Shown in pieces: positions 27,842 through 36,619 of a DNA stretch of 64,000 bases. The position numbers were made by a program, and so were the translations under genes. The notes below the pieces were generated by a model. It was not told the DNA's origin. It made no database searches and saw only the letters and a list, made by a program, of their open reading frames with translations. The first letter of the stretch is position 1, and each line of letters begins with the position of its first letter. Source of the stretch: Clostridium puniceum (GTDB lineage: Bacteria; Bacillota; Clostridia; Clostridiales; Clostridiaceae); contig NZ_LZZM01000022.1 in NCBI RefSeq assembly GCF_002006345.1, positions 1 through 64,000 on the forward strand, given 5' to 3'.

Positions 27842-29020
27842 TTATTTTGCTTGATTTAAAGCATTTGCTACTGCACTCATTATTCCCTTTGAACTATAAG
27901 TAGCTCCTGAAACTGTATCCACTAATGTTGATTGTTTTGAAATTATGCTTTTTGTTACACCATCTCCTGCTTTTTCATAATATTGACGATCATCTCCATA
28001 TGATAAAGTTTCTATCTTAATTATTTTTCCATCAGCTATAGTAACTGAAACTTTTGTTGTTCTTCCTTTAAACCCTATACCGCTTCCTGTATAGGTTCCA
28101 TCTTTATACTCTGCTGCACTGTTTAGAGCTGTACTGCTAGAAATGCCAGTTTGGTTTGAAATTACACCTGAATTAGTTAAAGCATTTGCACCAAAATTTG
28201 ATAATCCATAAACTCCAAGTATTGTAGCCATTGCTACAGAACCTGCTAGATTTTGATTTACATCTTGTCCAAGTATATTTACATTAGCATTACTTCTAGG
28301 ACATACTTCTGTACATTTTAAACAGTTTATACAATCTCCACCACGAACTTCATCTACTTTATATAGGTTTAATCCCATTGAACAATTTATTGTACAAGCT
28401 CTACATTTTCCACAATCAGCTTTAGGCTTATTAATTTTTACTATTCCAATCTTTGAAATTATAGAAAATATTGCTCCTAAAGGACATAAATATCTACAGA
28501 AAAATCTTTCAATGAAAGCAGCTCCTATAGTAATTAAAACTAAAAGTATTAATCCAATAAGCAAACTAGAAAAAATATTAGATATATCAGTTATTTGTCC
28601 AAAAGCATCCCATGGACTTGTACTCTCTAAAATACTGCTTCCTATTGTCCAAGAAATAATTATTATAAGTACTAATATTACATATTTTGCATATTTTAAT
28701 ATTGAGTCAACTTTTTCATCTACTTTGAATTTGCTCTTAAATATTTTTTTTGATATAAAATACACTAAATCATTATATGCTCCAAATGCACATAACCATC
28801 CACAAAACCATCTTCCCATTACTATTGTTAAAACCATAACTGCTGTAAATTCCACTAAACTTGGAAATGCCTGAATAAAGTTAAAATTCCCTTTAATGAT
28901 AATTTGATAAACTGTTTTTACTTCACTAAAAGTCATTGCATATAATCCAGGTAATGTTAAAAACAAAATAAATTGTATAACATGCCTCAAAACCTGTGAT
29001 TTTTTTATTTTCTTATTCAT
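27842..29020 (-). CDS. Membrane Fe-S protein with C-terminal FMN-binding domain (NosR/YccM-like)
   Basis: A 392-residue redox protein. Membrane helices lie at about 15-33, 55-75, 108-130 and 150-175, with paired Cys motifs in loops (FCGWLCAFGA and FCRYLCPLGA). A ferredoxin-type region carries CGKCRACTINC and CINCLKCTEVC, enough for two 4Fe-4S clusters. The C-terminal FMN-binding domain (from about 305) ends in DTVSGATYSS, the motif whose Thr is flavinylated by ApbE. It follows an apbE gene on the same strand, its probable partner. The architecture fits electron transfer across the membrane to an external flavin; donor and acceptor are unknown. Confidence 0.85.
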   Translation of the reverse strand: MNKKIKKSQVLRHVIQFILFLTLPGLYAMTFSEVKTVYQIIIKGNFNFIQAFPSLVEFTAVMVLTIVMGRWFCGWLCAFGAYNDLVYFISKKIFKSKFKVDEKVDSILKYAKYVILVLIIIISWTIGSSILESTSPWDAFGQITDISNIFSSLLIGLILLVLITIGAAFIERFFCRYLCPLGAIFSIISKIGIVKINKPKADCGKCRACTINCSMGLNLYKVDEVRGGDCINCLKCTEVCPRSNANVNILGQDVNQNLAGSVAMATILGVYGLSNFGANALTNSGVISNQTGISSSTALNSAAEYKDGTYTGSGIGFKGRTTKVSVTIADGKIIKIETLSYGDDRQYYEKAGDGVTKSIISKQSTLVDTVSGATYSSKGIMSAVANALNQAK

Positions 29021-29181
29021 CTTTATTGCTCCTTTTTAATCGTTAAATTATAAAAAATCTTAAAATAAAAATTCGTATGTCGGACGGAATATAAACATCA
29101 TATTTGTTTTCCAAAGCTTAACTAATCTATGTGAAAGTAAGACTTTATCCTTATATAATATTCAGCTTCTGCCTTAATATC

Positions 29182-30243
29182 TTAACTGTTAACTGAAGTG
29201 AATTCCTCATCTGTTAATGTAAAAATATTTTTATCAATCCCTGATGTTGTATATACATTTTTATCTTCAGTTATAAATATTGCATCTATTCCTTCTATTT
29301 CTTCTATAATTTTCAAGGATTTATCTATGTCAAGAATATATGCTCCTGTTGATAATCCATCTCCATCAATTGAATTATCTGATATAATAGTTGCACTTAT
29401 AATTTTACTTTGTGATGGATATCCTGTTTGAGGATCTATTATATGGTGAAATCTTTCTCCATCTTTAATAAAATATCTTTCATAATTTCCTGATGTAACT
29501 ACTGATTTATTTTTTACACTTAATATTCCAACGAATTCTCCTCTAGATTCAAATGGATTTTGAATGCCAATTCTCCAAGGAGTTCCATCTTCCTTACTTC
29601 CAAGAGCAAAAATATTACCACCAAGATCAATTAGAGCACTTTTTATATTATATTTATAGAAAATATCTCTTACTTCATCAGCTGCAAATCCTTTAGCTAT
29701 TCCTCCAACATCCAATGCCTGATTTTTATTTTTTAGCATTATTTTATGATTACTTTCATCCAAAATAACATCATTATAATTTACATACCTTAAAGCTTCT
29801 TCTATTTTAAGTTTCTCAGGAACTATTTCTTTATTAGCACCTATATTCCAAAGCTTTACTAAAGGTCTTATTGTTGGGTCAAAAGCTCCCTCTAATATTC
29901 TGCTATATTCAACTGCCTTTTTTACTACAAAATAAGTATCTTTACTTACAGATTCTATACCAAATCCTGCCTTAGAATTTATTTTTGATATATAACTTTT
30001 CTCTTTAAATACCGACATTTTATTATCAATGTTATTTAATCTTTCAATTGCTTTATTTATTGCCTTCTCAGCCTTATTTCCAAATGCCTTTAAATTTATT
30101 ACTGTTCCTAAAACATAACTGCTTTTTGCAGCTTCTATTTTTTCACGCTTTCCACTAATAAATATAAAAATTAAAATCATTCCTACTATAATTGTGATTA
30201 TTAATAATTGAATGCTTATAGCACTTATATTAATCACCTCCAA
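29182..30243 (-). CDS. apbE: FAD:protein FMN transferase (ApbE family), membrane-anchored copy
   Basis: ApbE attaches FMN covalently to a Thr in SGAT-type motifs outside the membrane. A membrane helix at about residues 10-28 anchors the protein. Conserved blocks are LDVGGIAKGFAADEV, SALIDLGGNIFALGS, FHHIIDPQTGYPSQS and GLSTGAYIL. The start is unclear: GGAGG overlaps the TTG at 30243 and the codon two places later is GTG, so the true start could be slightly downstream. The Fe-S/FMN protein encoded next is its likely substrate. A second, lipoprotein ApbE lies at 33755-34804. Confidence 0.88.
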   Translation of the reverse strand: MEVINISAISIQLLIITIIVGMILIFIFISGKREKIEAAKSSYVLGTVINLKAFGNKAEKAINKAIERLNNIDNKMSVFKEKSYISKINSKAGFGIESVSKDTYFVVKKAVEYSRILEGAFDPTIRPLVKLWNIGANKEIVPEKLKIEEALRYVNYNDVILDESNHKIMLKNKNQALDVGGIAKGFAADEVRDIFYKYNIKSALIDLGGNIFALGSKEDGTPWRIGIQNPFESRGEFVGILSVKNKSVVTSGNYERYFIKDGERFHHIIDPQTGYPSQSKIISATIISDNSIDGDGLSTGAYILDIDKSLKIIEEIEGIDAIFITEDKNVYTTSGIDKNIFTLTDEEFTSVNS

Positions 30244-30384
30244 AAAATATATGCTTATAAATCCACTGTTTGAATTATAACAAGTGATTCTGAATACACC
30301 CTTAACTTAAGCTTAGAATTTGCTGAGAAAATAGATAAAATTAAAAGAGACCATCTCATTTACTGAAATAATCTCTACTAAAAA

Positions 30385-30603
30385 TTACTTTGCTAATTTT
30401 AGATATAGAAAAAATGTTGTTCCAACATTCACTTCACTTTCTACATGAATTTTACCACTATTACTATCTATTATTGATTTTACTATAGAAAGCCCTAATC
30501 CATAACATCCCTGCTCCCTAGATCTATGTGCTTCTCCTCTAAAAAATCTATCATATATTTTTTTTTGCACCTCGTTTATTCTAACTATAATATTTAATAT
30601 CAA
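30385..30603 (-). pseudogene. Histidine kinase, C-terminal remnant
   Basis: Only the last part of a sensor kinase ATPase domain remains: EVQKKIYDRFFRGEAHRSRE, then the G2 box YGLGLSIVKSI and the ending VNVGTTFFLYLKL. The H box, N box and sensor region are missing, and the homology is cut close to where sdaAA ends (30609). There is no plausible start signal. A response regulator gene is not present nearby. This marks an old deletion or rearrangement. Confidence 0.75.
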
Positions 30604-30608
30604 AGTTC

Positions 30609-31490
30609 TTATTTTCCAAAAACCTTTTCCTTAAGTTTTAAACCTTCCTTGGTTGTTGCTACTCCTCCTAAGGCTGTTTCCCTAAGTGATGGTGGCAAGC
30701 ATTTCCCTACCTTATACATTGCACTTACGGCATCATCAAATGGAATCTTAGATGCAACACCTGCCATTACCATATCAACTGCACAAAGAGCAGTTATAGC
30801 TCCTTGGGCATTTCTCTTAGCACAAGGTATTTCAACAAGTCCTGCAACAGGGTCGCATACAAGGCCTAAAACATTTTTAAGTATTATTGCTGCTGCATCT
30901 AAACTCATTTCAGGAGTTCCTCCCATCATTTCAACGGCTGCTGCTGCTCCCATGGCTGAAGCTGATCCACATTCTGCCTGACATCCACCTTCTGCCCCAG
31001 ATAATGTAGCATTTAACCCAATAATAATTCCAACAGCTGAAGCTGCTAATAATCCCTTTAAAAGACCAGCTTCATCTAATTCAAGTTTTTTTCCAACTGA
31101 TAAAATGACCGCTGGCAATATACCACATGAACCAGCTGTTGGACATGCCACTATCTTTCCCATAGAAGCATTAACTTCTGATGAGGAAAGTGCCATTGCC
31201 ATCGCAAGGTTTGTTACATCACCTGTTAGAGTTTTTCCTTCTTTAGCATAATTATATAATTTAAAAGCATCTCCACCTATTAATCCACTAACAGAATAAA
31301 CCTCTTTTTCCATTCCTTCATTTGCTGCTGAAATCATAACTTTTAAAATTTTTTTCATCTTTTCTATAACTTCATCTCTTGTTAAGCCTTTTTCCTCTAC
31401 TTCACATCTTATTGCATATTCACTTAATGAAATTTTATGTTTTTTACATATTTCTAATAATTCTACTCCAGTTTTTGCTAACATAAACAC
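30609..31490 (-). CDS. sdaAA: L-serine dehydratase, iron-sulfur-dependent, alpha subunit
   Basis: With SdaAB this enzyme deaminates L-serine to pyruvate and ammonia. The 293-residue subunit has the cluster and substrate motifs ACPTAGSCGILPAV, GAEGGCQAECGSASAMGAA and LVCDPVAGLVEIPCAKRN, which supply the conserved cysteines. The start is GTG at 31490 or ATG at 31484, both behind AAAGGTGG. It follows sdaAB by about 110 bases; the reverse order beta-alpha is usual in clostridia. Confidence 0.93.
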   Translation of the reverse strand: MFMLAKTGVELLEICKKHKISLSEYAIRCEVEEKGLTRDEVIEKMKKILKVMISAANEGMEKEVYSVSGLIGGDAFKLYNYAKEGKTLTGDVTNLAMAMALSSSEVNASMGKIVACPTAGSCGILPAVILSVGKKLELDEAGLLKGLLAASAVGIIIGLNATLSGAEGGCQAECGSASAMGAAAAVEMMGGTPEMSLDAAAIILKNVLGLVCDPVAGLVEIPCAKRNAQGAITALCAVDMVMAGVASKIPFDDAVSAMYKVGKCLPPSLRETALGGVATTKEGLKLKEKVFGK

Positions 31491-31600
31491 TATTCCACCT
31501 TTCCTAACTCTTATTGATTAACAATTAACTTATTAGTATTCTCAATTCAAATTCAACTGTTAAAACTGTTCTTTCCACCCATAAATATATTTTGCACTTA

Positions 31601-32278
31601 TTAACTGATTTTAGCTGGACTTATTGAAATCACATTATATACCAATCCTAATTTTTTAATATTTTCTATTATTTCATCATTAACCTTATTATCCATTTCA
31701 AAAATCATTGTAGCTTCTTGCCCTTTATGATTTCTAAAAACTCTCATAAATGCTACATTTATATTTTCACTATAAAGAATACTTGTTACACTATTAATAA
31801 CACCTGGAGCATCTTTATGAGTTACTATTAAAGTTTCATATATTCCAGTGAAATCAACTTCATTATCATTAACTTCTATAATTTGAATACTCCCTCCGCC
31901 AATAGATGAACCCATTACCTCACAATATTTGTTATCTATTGTTCTCATAACAAATTTCACAGTATTAGGATGAACATCTCCCAAATCAGCTTCCTTAAAC
32001 AAAAATTTAATATTCGATTTTTTTGCTATATCTAGAGAATCTCTTAATCTTTCATCGCTGGGTTCCATGCCTAAAATTCCAGCTACTAAAGCTCTATCTG
32101 TTCCATGCCCCTTATATGTTTTTGCAAAGGAACCATGAAGTAAAAAAGTTACCTCTACTATGTTTCCGCCCGCTATACTCCCTGCAATTTTTCCAAGCCT
32201 TGCTGCTCCCGCTGTATGTGAACTTGACGGACCTATCATAATAGGTCCTAAAATATCAAAAACTCCTATGCCTTTCAT
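31601..32278 (-). CDS. sdaAB: L-serine dehydratase, iron-sulfur-dependent, beta subunit
   Basis: The 225-residue beta subunit shows GPSSSHTAGAARLGKIAG near the N-terminus, the signature of the family, and a C-terminal ACT domain (about 150-222, LIVTHKDAPGVINSVTSIL) which in other systems binds a regulator amino acid. AGAGGGG precedes the ATG. It is the first gene of the sdaAB-sdaAA pair. Confidence 0.93.
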   Translation of the reverse strand: MKGIGVFDILGPIMIGPSSSHTAGAARLGKIAGSIAGGNIVEVTFLLHGSFAKTYKGHGTDRALVAGILGMEPSDERLRDSLDIAKKSNIKFLFKEADLGDVHPNTVKFVMRTIDNKYCEVMGSSIGGGSIQIIEVNDNEVDFTGIYETLIVTHKDAPGVINSVTSILYSENINVAFMRVFRNHKGQEATMIFEMDNKVNDEIIENIKKLGLVYNVISISPAKIS

Positions 32279-32685
32279 TTCTACCCCTCTTTCTTACAAC
32301 GTTAATATGTAAATACATCACTAATTTGTTTATTTCATTTATATTAAATCACAACATTGCAAATTTTAATATATAAAAGTTATAAATTAAAGTTATATAG
32401 TATAATATATATATTTTTTAGTCTATATCATTAATTTGGATTTCTTTGGTATATATTTATTGCGCTTAATTTTATGTAATGATACTATTTAATTATATAT
32501 GTGCAAAAATAGTCTACCTTAAAACTTATTATTGTCATTTAATTTTGTTTATTTATTAAAATTATAATATATATTTTTTTTCAATAAACAAACTACATAT
32601 ACCATTTACTGTATACACCTTTGATGCAGCAAATTAATTAGAATTTATATATAGTATAAAAATTAAGATAAAAGAAGGAACTAAT
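32279..32685. other. Gene-free divergent spacer between sdaAB and the NusG-II gene
   Basis: The 407 bases are extremely AT-rich. Both leftward (sdaAB) and rightward promoters must lie here; several TATAAT-like boxes are present, but none has a convincing partner. No hairpin riboswitch or small gene was recognised. Confidence 0.5.
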
Positions 32686-33075
32686 ATGTTTAAAAAGTGG
32701 GATATAATTATAATCATTTCATTAATATGTTTATCTTTTACTCCTGAATTAGTTTTTGGAGTTATGATGGGCAAAAATTACAATGGAACTTATGCAGAAG
32801 TAACCTTGGACGGTAAACCTTATAAAAAAATACTCTTATCAGAGCATAGAGGAGAAGAAGAGATAGAAGTTAAAACAAAATATGGATATAATACAATTGA
32901 GCTAAAAGATACTTCCATTAGAATAATAGATTCAGACTGCCCTGATGAAATTTGTGTAAAATCAGGCTTTATATCAAAACCTGGTGACCTTTTAGTTTGT
33001 CTTCCACATAAATTAGTGATTGAAATTAAAAGTAACAATAATGAAAAAGATATTGATATTATTCCAGTACATTGA
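32686..33075 (+). CDS. NusG domain II-containing membrane-anchored protein
   Basis: A 129-residue protein with an N-terminal membrane segment (about 6-25) and one extracytosolic domain of the NusG-II type: AEVTLDGKPYKKILLSEH, a disulfide-capable pair in DSDCPDEICVKSGFI, and CLPHKLVIEIKS. These proteins are commonly encoded next to a Gx transporter and ApbE or FMN-binding proteins in firmicutes, as here. Function is unknown; a role in extracytosolic redox chemistry is inferred from company. AAGAAGG precedes the ATG. Confidence 0.85.
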   Translation: MFKKWDIIIIISLICLSFTPELVFGVMMGKNYNGTYAEVTLDGKPYKKILLSEHRGEEEIEVKTKYGYNTIELKDTSIRIIDSDCPDEICVKSGFISKPGDLLVCLPHKLVIEIKSNNNEKDIDIIPVH

Positions 33076-33085
33076 GGTGAATTAA

Positions 33086-33640
33086 ATGAAAAAAACATTT
33101 CGAATAGTCTTTATAGGTCTTTTAGTATCACAAGCTTTAGCTCTTTATTCAGTTGAAAGTATGATTCCTGTACCATTTATTGCACCTGGCGCAAAGCTTG
33201 GATTAGCAAATTTAATTACAATTGTAGCATTATATACACTAGATAACAAAAAAGATGTTTTTTTAGTGATAATACTAAGACTTTTCTTAGCAACTATGAT
33301 AGGTGGAAGCCTCTCTACTTTTATGTACAGTGTTGCTGGTGCAATTCTCAGTTATTGTGCAATGATACTTGTTAAGGAGCTTTTTAAAGATAAGGTAAGT
33401 ATAATAGGCGTAAGTGCAGCTGGTGCTTTCTTTCATAATGTTGGACAATTAATTATAGCTTCTGCTATGGTTGAAAATATTGCTATAATGCTTTATTTAC
33501 CTCTCTTATCAATTGCAGGTATCGGGACAGGAATTTTTATTGGCATTACAGCAAATTTTATAGTTAGACATCTTTCTAAATTACATTACTTTAGGAATTT
33601 AAATATAAGTGAATTAAACTTTAAAAATAATGCAAAATAA
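33086..33640 (+). CDS. Gx transporter family protein (annotated as heptaprenyl diphosphate synthase component I)
   Basis: A 184-residue membrane protein with about five helices and an ECF S-component-like look. VESMIPVPFIAPGAKLGLAN near residues 24-43 is the family signature. Databases often label it heptaprenyl diphosphate synthase subunit I, but it is a membrane protein of the Gx-transporter family and more likely moves a small molecule, perhaps a flavin or quinone precursor. It follows the NusG-II gene by 10 bases with GAGGTG, and a terminator follows. Confidence 0.82.
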   Translation: MKKTFRIVFIGLLVSQALALYSVESMIPVPFIAPGAKLGLANLITIVALYTLDNKKDVFLVIILRLFLATMIGGSLSTFMYSVAGAILSYCAMILVKELFKDKVSIIGVSAAGAFFHNVGQLIIASAMVENIAIMLYLPLLSIAGIGTGIFIGITANFIVRHLSKLHYFRNLNISELNFKNNAK

Positions 33641-33643
33641 TTT

Positions 33644-33680
33644 AAAACCTCACTATAAATTAAATTTACAGCGAGGTTTT
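33644..33680 (+). terminator. Terminator of the NusG-II/Gx transporter pair
   Basis: AAAACCTC at 33644-33651 pairs with GAGGTTTT at 33673-33680, followed by ATTTA; it begins 3 bases after the stop codon. It may also act on the convergent apbE transcript. Confidence 0.75.
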
Positions 33681-33754
33681 ATTTACGAAAAATATTAAAT
33701 CAAGTCTTATCGAGAGATAAATATTACCTAAGTATAAATTTCTCCTAGGTACTT

Positions 33755-34804
33755 CTAATTTGCAAAATCAAAATCTTTATTTAGTTTTGTAATCCTATCC
33801 TTAAAACCATCTGATGTATAAACCTTATGGTCTGCTGTTGTAATTTCGCAAGACACTTTATACATACTATTGATTAATTTTAATCCCTTCTCTGGTCCCA
33901 GTGTAAAAACTGTTGTAGTAAGAATATCCGCCAACATTCCATTATCTTCAAGTTCTCCATCTATTACTATAGTGTCACTCATAACACCATTGTCTACTGG
34001 ATAACCTGTCTTTGGATCTATAATATGATGATATCTTTTATTGTCTTTTATAAAGCATCTTTCATAATCACCAGAGGTAGATAATGATTCATTTGATAGC
34101 TTAATTATCCCCATATATTCATTAGGATCTTCATTTCTAGGATGTTTAATTCCAACTGCCCAATCATTCTTATCTTTATTTTTTCCAATAGCATAAATAG
34201 AACTTGATCCTAAATTAATAAGTCCATTTTCAATTTTATACTTTTTATAAATTTTTAATACTTCATCAGCAGCTAACCCCTTAGCTACTCCACCTAAATC
34301 TATGGCCATACCTTCCTTTTGAAGCATAATACTACTGTCATTTTCATTAACACTAATTTTATCATATCCTACGAGTGGAAGTTTCTCTTTAATTTCTTCA
34401 TCTGAAGGTAATCTTTCATTTTCTGTACCTATTCCCCATAAATTCATTATTGGACCTAAGGTAATATCAAAGGCTCCATTACTTATTTTAGAATACTCTA
34501 TCGAAGCTTTTATCATCTTTAAAATTTCAGGATGAACTTTTACATAACTCTTTCCTGAAGCATCATTTATTTTAAAAACATCACTAGTGCTGATATTTGC
34601 ACTTGCCATCTCATCAAGTTCATCTAATTTTTTGAAACTCTCTTCTACTGCTTCCTTTGAATTTTCTCCATAAGCATTTAATGTTACTGCCGTATCCATT
34701 ACTATATTAGTTTTTTCATAGTATTGATTTTTACTGTTTGTGCATGAAATGCAAATTAGAATAATTGAAATACACCCTATTAATAGATAAATAATCTTTT
34801 TCAT
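33755..34804 (-). CDS. apbE: FAD:protein FMN transferase (ApbE family), lipoprotein copy
   Basis: A 349-residue ApbE with a lipoprotein signal (basic MKK, hydrophobic stretch, lipobox CISC with Cys at residue 21). Conserved blocks are MDTAVTLNAYG, IDLGGVAKGLAADEV, GLINLGSSSIYAIG and YHHIIDPKTGYPVDN. GGAGTG precedes the ATG. It lies downstream of rnfB, so its natural substrates are the flavinylated subunits RnfG and RnfD. A leader with a terminator and an alternative pairing separates it from the rnf operon, suggesting independent tuning. Confidence 0.9.
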   Translation of the reverse strand: MKKIIYLLIGCISIILICISCTNSKNQYYEKTNIVMDTAVTLNAYGENSKEAVEESFKKLDELDEMASANISTSDVFKINDASGKSYVKVHPEILKMIKASIEYSKISNGAFDITLGPIMNLWGIGTENERLPSDEEIKEKLPLVGYDKISVNENDSSIMLQKEGMAIDLGGVAKGLAADEVLKIYKKYKIENGLINLGSSSIYAIGKNKDKNDWAVGIKHPRNEDPNEYMGIIKLSNESLSTSGDYERCFIKDNKRYHHIIDPKTGYPVDNGVMSDTIVIDGELEDNGMLADILTTTVFTLGPEKGLKLINSMYKVSCEITTADHKVYTSDGFKDRITKLNKDFDFAN

Positions 34805-34815
34805 ACGTTCACTCC

Positions 34816-34912
34816 AATCTTTTAGAAATAAAAAATAAATCTAAAAGATTTTCCCTGTAATATAGTTATTAAATCGCTAATTACTTAGGGTAAGTAATCT
34901 TTTAGATTTATT
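34816..34912 (-). promoter_or_regulatory. Attenuator-like leader of apbE with mutually exclusive hairpins
   Basis: On the minus strand segment 1 (34912-34896, AATAAATCTAAAAGATT) pairs perfectly over 17 bp with segment 2 (34850-34834), followed directly by TTTTATTT: a terminator. Segment 3 (34826-34816, TCTAAAAGATT) pairs over 11 bp with the same segment 2 and abuts the apbE ribosome site GGAGTG. Between 1 and 2, CCCT/AGGG and GTAAT/ATTAC add an inner stem. The layout allows a terminator/antiterminator switch; the signal is unknown. Confidence 0.65.
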
Positions 34913-34967
34913 ATTTTCCTATTATAAATATTTAAAATTACAACCTAATTTCCATTAATTTAATAAT

Positions 34968-35047
34968 ATATATGTTGCAAAAATAATTACATAAAAACTA
35001 AGTATAGTCGTTTAGATTTTTTGAAGAATTAAAATTGCAACATATAT
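34968..35047. repeat. Palindromic ~80-bp repeat element, copy B
   Basis: The ends ATATATGTTGCAA (34968-34980) and TTGCAACATATAT (35035-35047) are identical to those of the element at 25244-25324. Its interior, inverted relative to copy A, shares the ACTAAGTA core and scattered further bases. It lies 18 bases beyond rnfB, before the apbE leader. Confidence 0.6.
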
Positions 35048-35065
35048 AAATTTAAATCCTGTCCA

Positions 35066-35917
35066 TTAAACAGTAGCCTTTAAATTAATTGCATTTCCAT
35101 GAGCTTGTTTCTGCGCAGCCATTTTAATTGCCCCTGTTGGACATTTTGCTAAACATGTTGCTTCATGACATTTTTCACTACATATCTTTGTATTCACTAC
35201 TGCAAGATTATTTTTAATTTCAATAGCTCCATAAGAACAATTCTTTCCACAGATACCACAACCTATGCAAGCTGCGGTGCAAAGTTTTCTTGCAATTGCT
35301 CCTTTATCTTTAGAATTACAATTCACTCTTACCATTGCATTGGCTGGCATCATTTGTATTACCATCTTTGGACATGCACCTTCACAGGCTCCACAGCCAG
35401 TACACTTTTTCTCATTAACAATTGGTAATCCATTTTCCCCCATAGTCATGGCACCAAAATTACAGACATTTACACAATTACCAAAACCAACACATCCATT
35501 TTTACAGCCTTTAGGACCACCTTGAATCAAACTTGCTGCTGTACAATCTTTTATTCCCTTGTACTCATAACTTAAAACAGCTTTATCTATTGATCCTTTA
35601 CATCTAACATGAGCTATTCTTGGTTCTACCTGCTCTGCTACTTTTCCTGTAATTTCTGCCACTGCTTTTGCAATAGCATCTTTACCAGGCACACATAAAT
35701 TAGGTGGAACTTCTGGATTTAAAACTACAGCTTCTGCATAAGCTGCACATCCTGCATAACCACAAGCACCACATTGTCCCTTAGGAAGAACATCCTCAAC
35801 AACATGGATAAGTGGATTTACTTCTATTGAAAACTTTTTATTTGCATATGCAAGAATAAAGCCAAAAACTGTTCCAATTCCTGCCATTACCACCAAAATC
35901 ATTATCGCGGTATACAT
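35066..35917 (-). CDS. rnfB: Rnf complex ferredoxin subunit RnfB
   Basis: RnfB takes electrons from reduced ferredoxin into the ion-pumping Rnf complex. The 283-residue protein has an N-terminal membrane helix, the Cys-rich CGACGYAGCAAYAEAV region, and many 4Fe-4S motifs (CKNGCVGFGNCVNVC, CTGCGACEGACP, CIGCGICGKNC and a final CHEATCLAKCP). This multi-cluster form is the clostridial type. It ends the rnfCDGEAB operon. Confidence 0.95.
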   Translation of the reverse strand: MYTAIMILVVMAGIGTVFGFILAYANKKFSIEVNPLIHVVEDVLPKGQCGACGYAGCAAYAEAVVLNPEVPPNLCVPGKDAIAKAVAEITGKVAEQVEPRIAHVRCKGSIDKAVLSYEYKGIKDCTAASLIQGGPKGCKNGCVGFGNCVNVCNFGAMTMGENGLPIVNEKKCTGCGACEGACPKMVIQMMPANAMVRVNCNSKDKGAIARKLCTAACIGCGICGKNCSYGAIEIKNNLAVVNTKICSEKCHEATCLAKCPTGAIKMAAQKQAHGNAINLKATV

Positions 35918-36034
35918 AATTTAATCCATCTCCTTAATTAAGCATATTCAAAATAAAACTCCTATGCTCCATATTTGACATTTTTAATTTTTAATGAGCC
36001 TAAAACTTATCATTCTAAATTAAAACATCACTTA

Positions 36035-36619
36035 TTATATCATTCCTGAAAATCCAAGAAATGCTAATGATAACATCCCTGCTACAATAAATGCCACTCC
36101 AGTTCCTTGTAAAGCCTTAGGTACATTGGCATATGCTAATTTTTCTCTTAAACTTGCCATAAGTATTAAAGCAAGTGCAAATCCCATACCAGACCCTATT
36201 GCAAAAACTATACTCATTCCAAATGGATAATTAGATTCCACGCTTAAGATCGGAACTGATAATACTATACAATTTGTTGCAATTAAAACAAGATATATTC
36301 CCCACATATTATATAATGCAGGTGCTTGTTTCTTTATTATAAGCTCCAATAACTGCACAAAACTTGCTATAAGAACTACAAAAACTATTGTTTTTAAGAA
36401 TGTCAATCCAAATGGCACAAGTATAAAATAATATACTACCCATGCAAGTATTGAACTAAGTGTTATAACAGAAGTAACTGCCATCCCCATTCCTAAAGAT
36501 GCATTTAGACTTTTAGAGACTCCAAAAAATATGCAAAGACCTAAAAATCTTGTTAATACAAAGTTATTTACGATTACCGAACCTATAAACAGTGTTAAAT
36601 ATTCTTGAATTCCAGTCAT
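36035..36619 (-). CDS. rnfA: Rnf complex membrane subunit RnfA
   Basis: A 194-residue integral membrane subunit with six helices; VNNFVLTRFLGLCIFFGVSK near the N-terminus contains the conserved Cys, and AT...NCIVLSVPIL mid-protein holds the second, which together ligate the intramembrane cluster shared with RnfE. The ATG overlaps the rnfE stop (TAATG), so the two are translationally coupled. Confidence 0.95.
   Translation of the reverse strand: MTGIQEYLTLFIGSVIVNNFVLTRFLGLCIFFGVSKSLNASLGMGMAVTSVITLSSILAWVVYYFILVPFGLTFLKTIVFVVLIASFVQLLELIIKKQAPALYNMWGIYLVLIATNCIVLSVPILSVESNYPFGMSIVFAIGSGMGFALALILMASLREKLAYANVPKALQGTGVAFIVAGMLSLAFLGFSGMI

Noticed and set aside
35265..35525. Plus-strand frame opposite rnfB
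   Set aside because: It is antisense to the Cys-rich ferredoxin region and has no homology or ribosome site.
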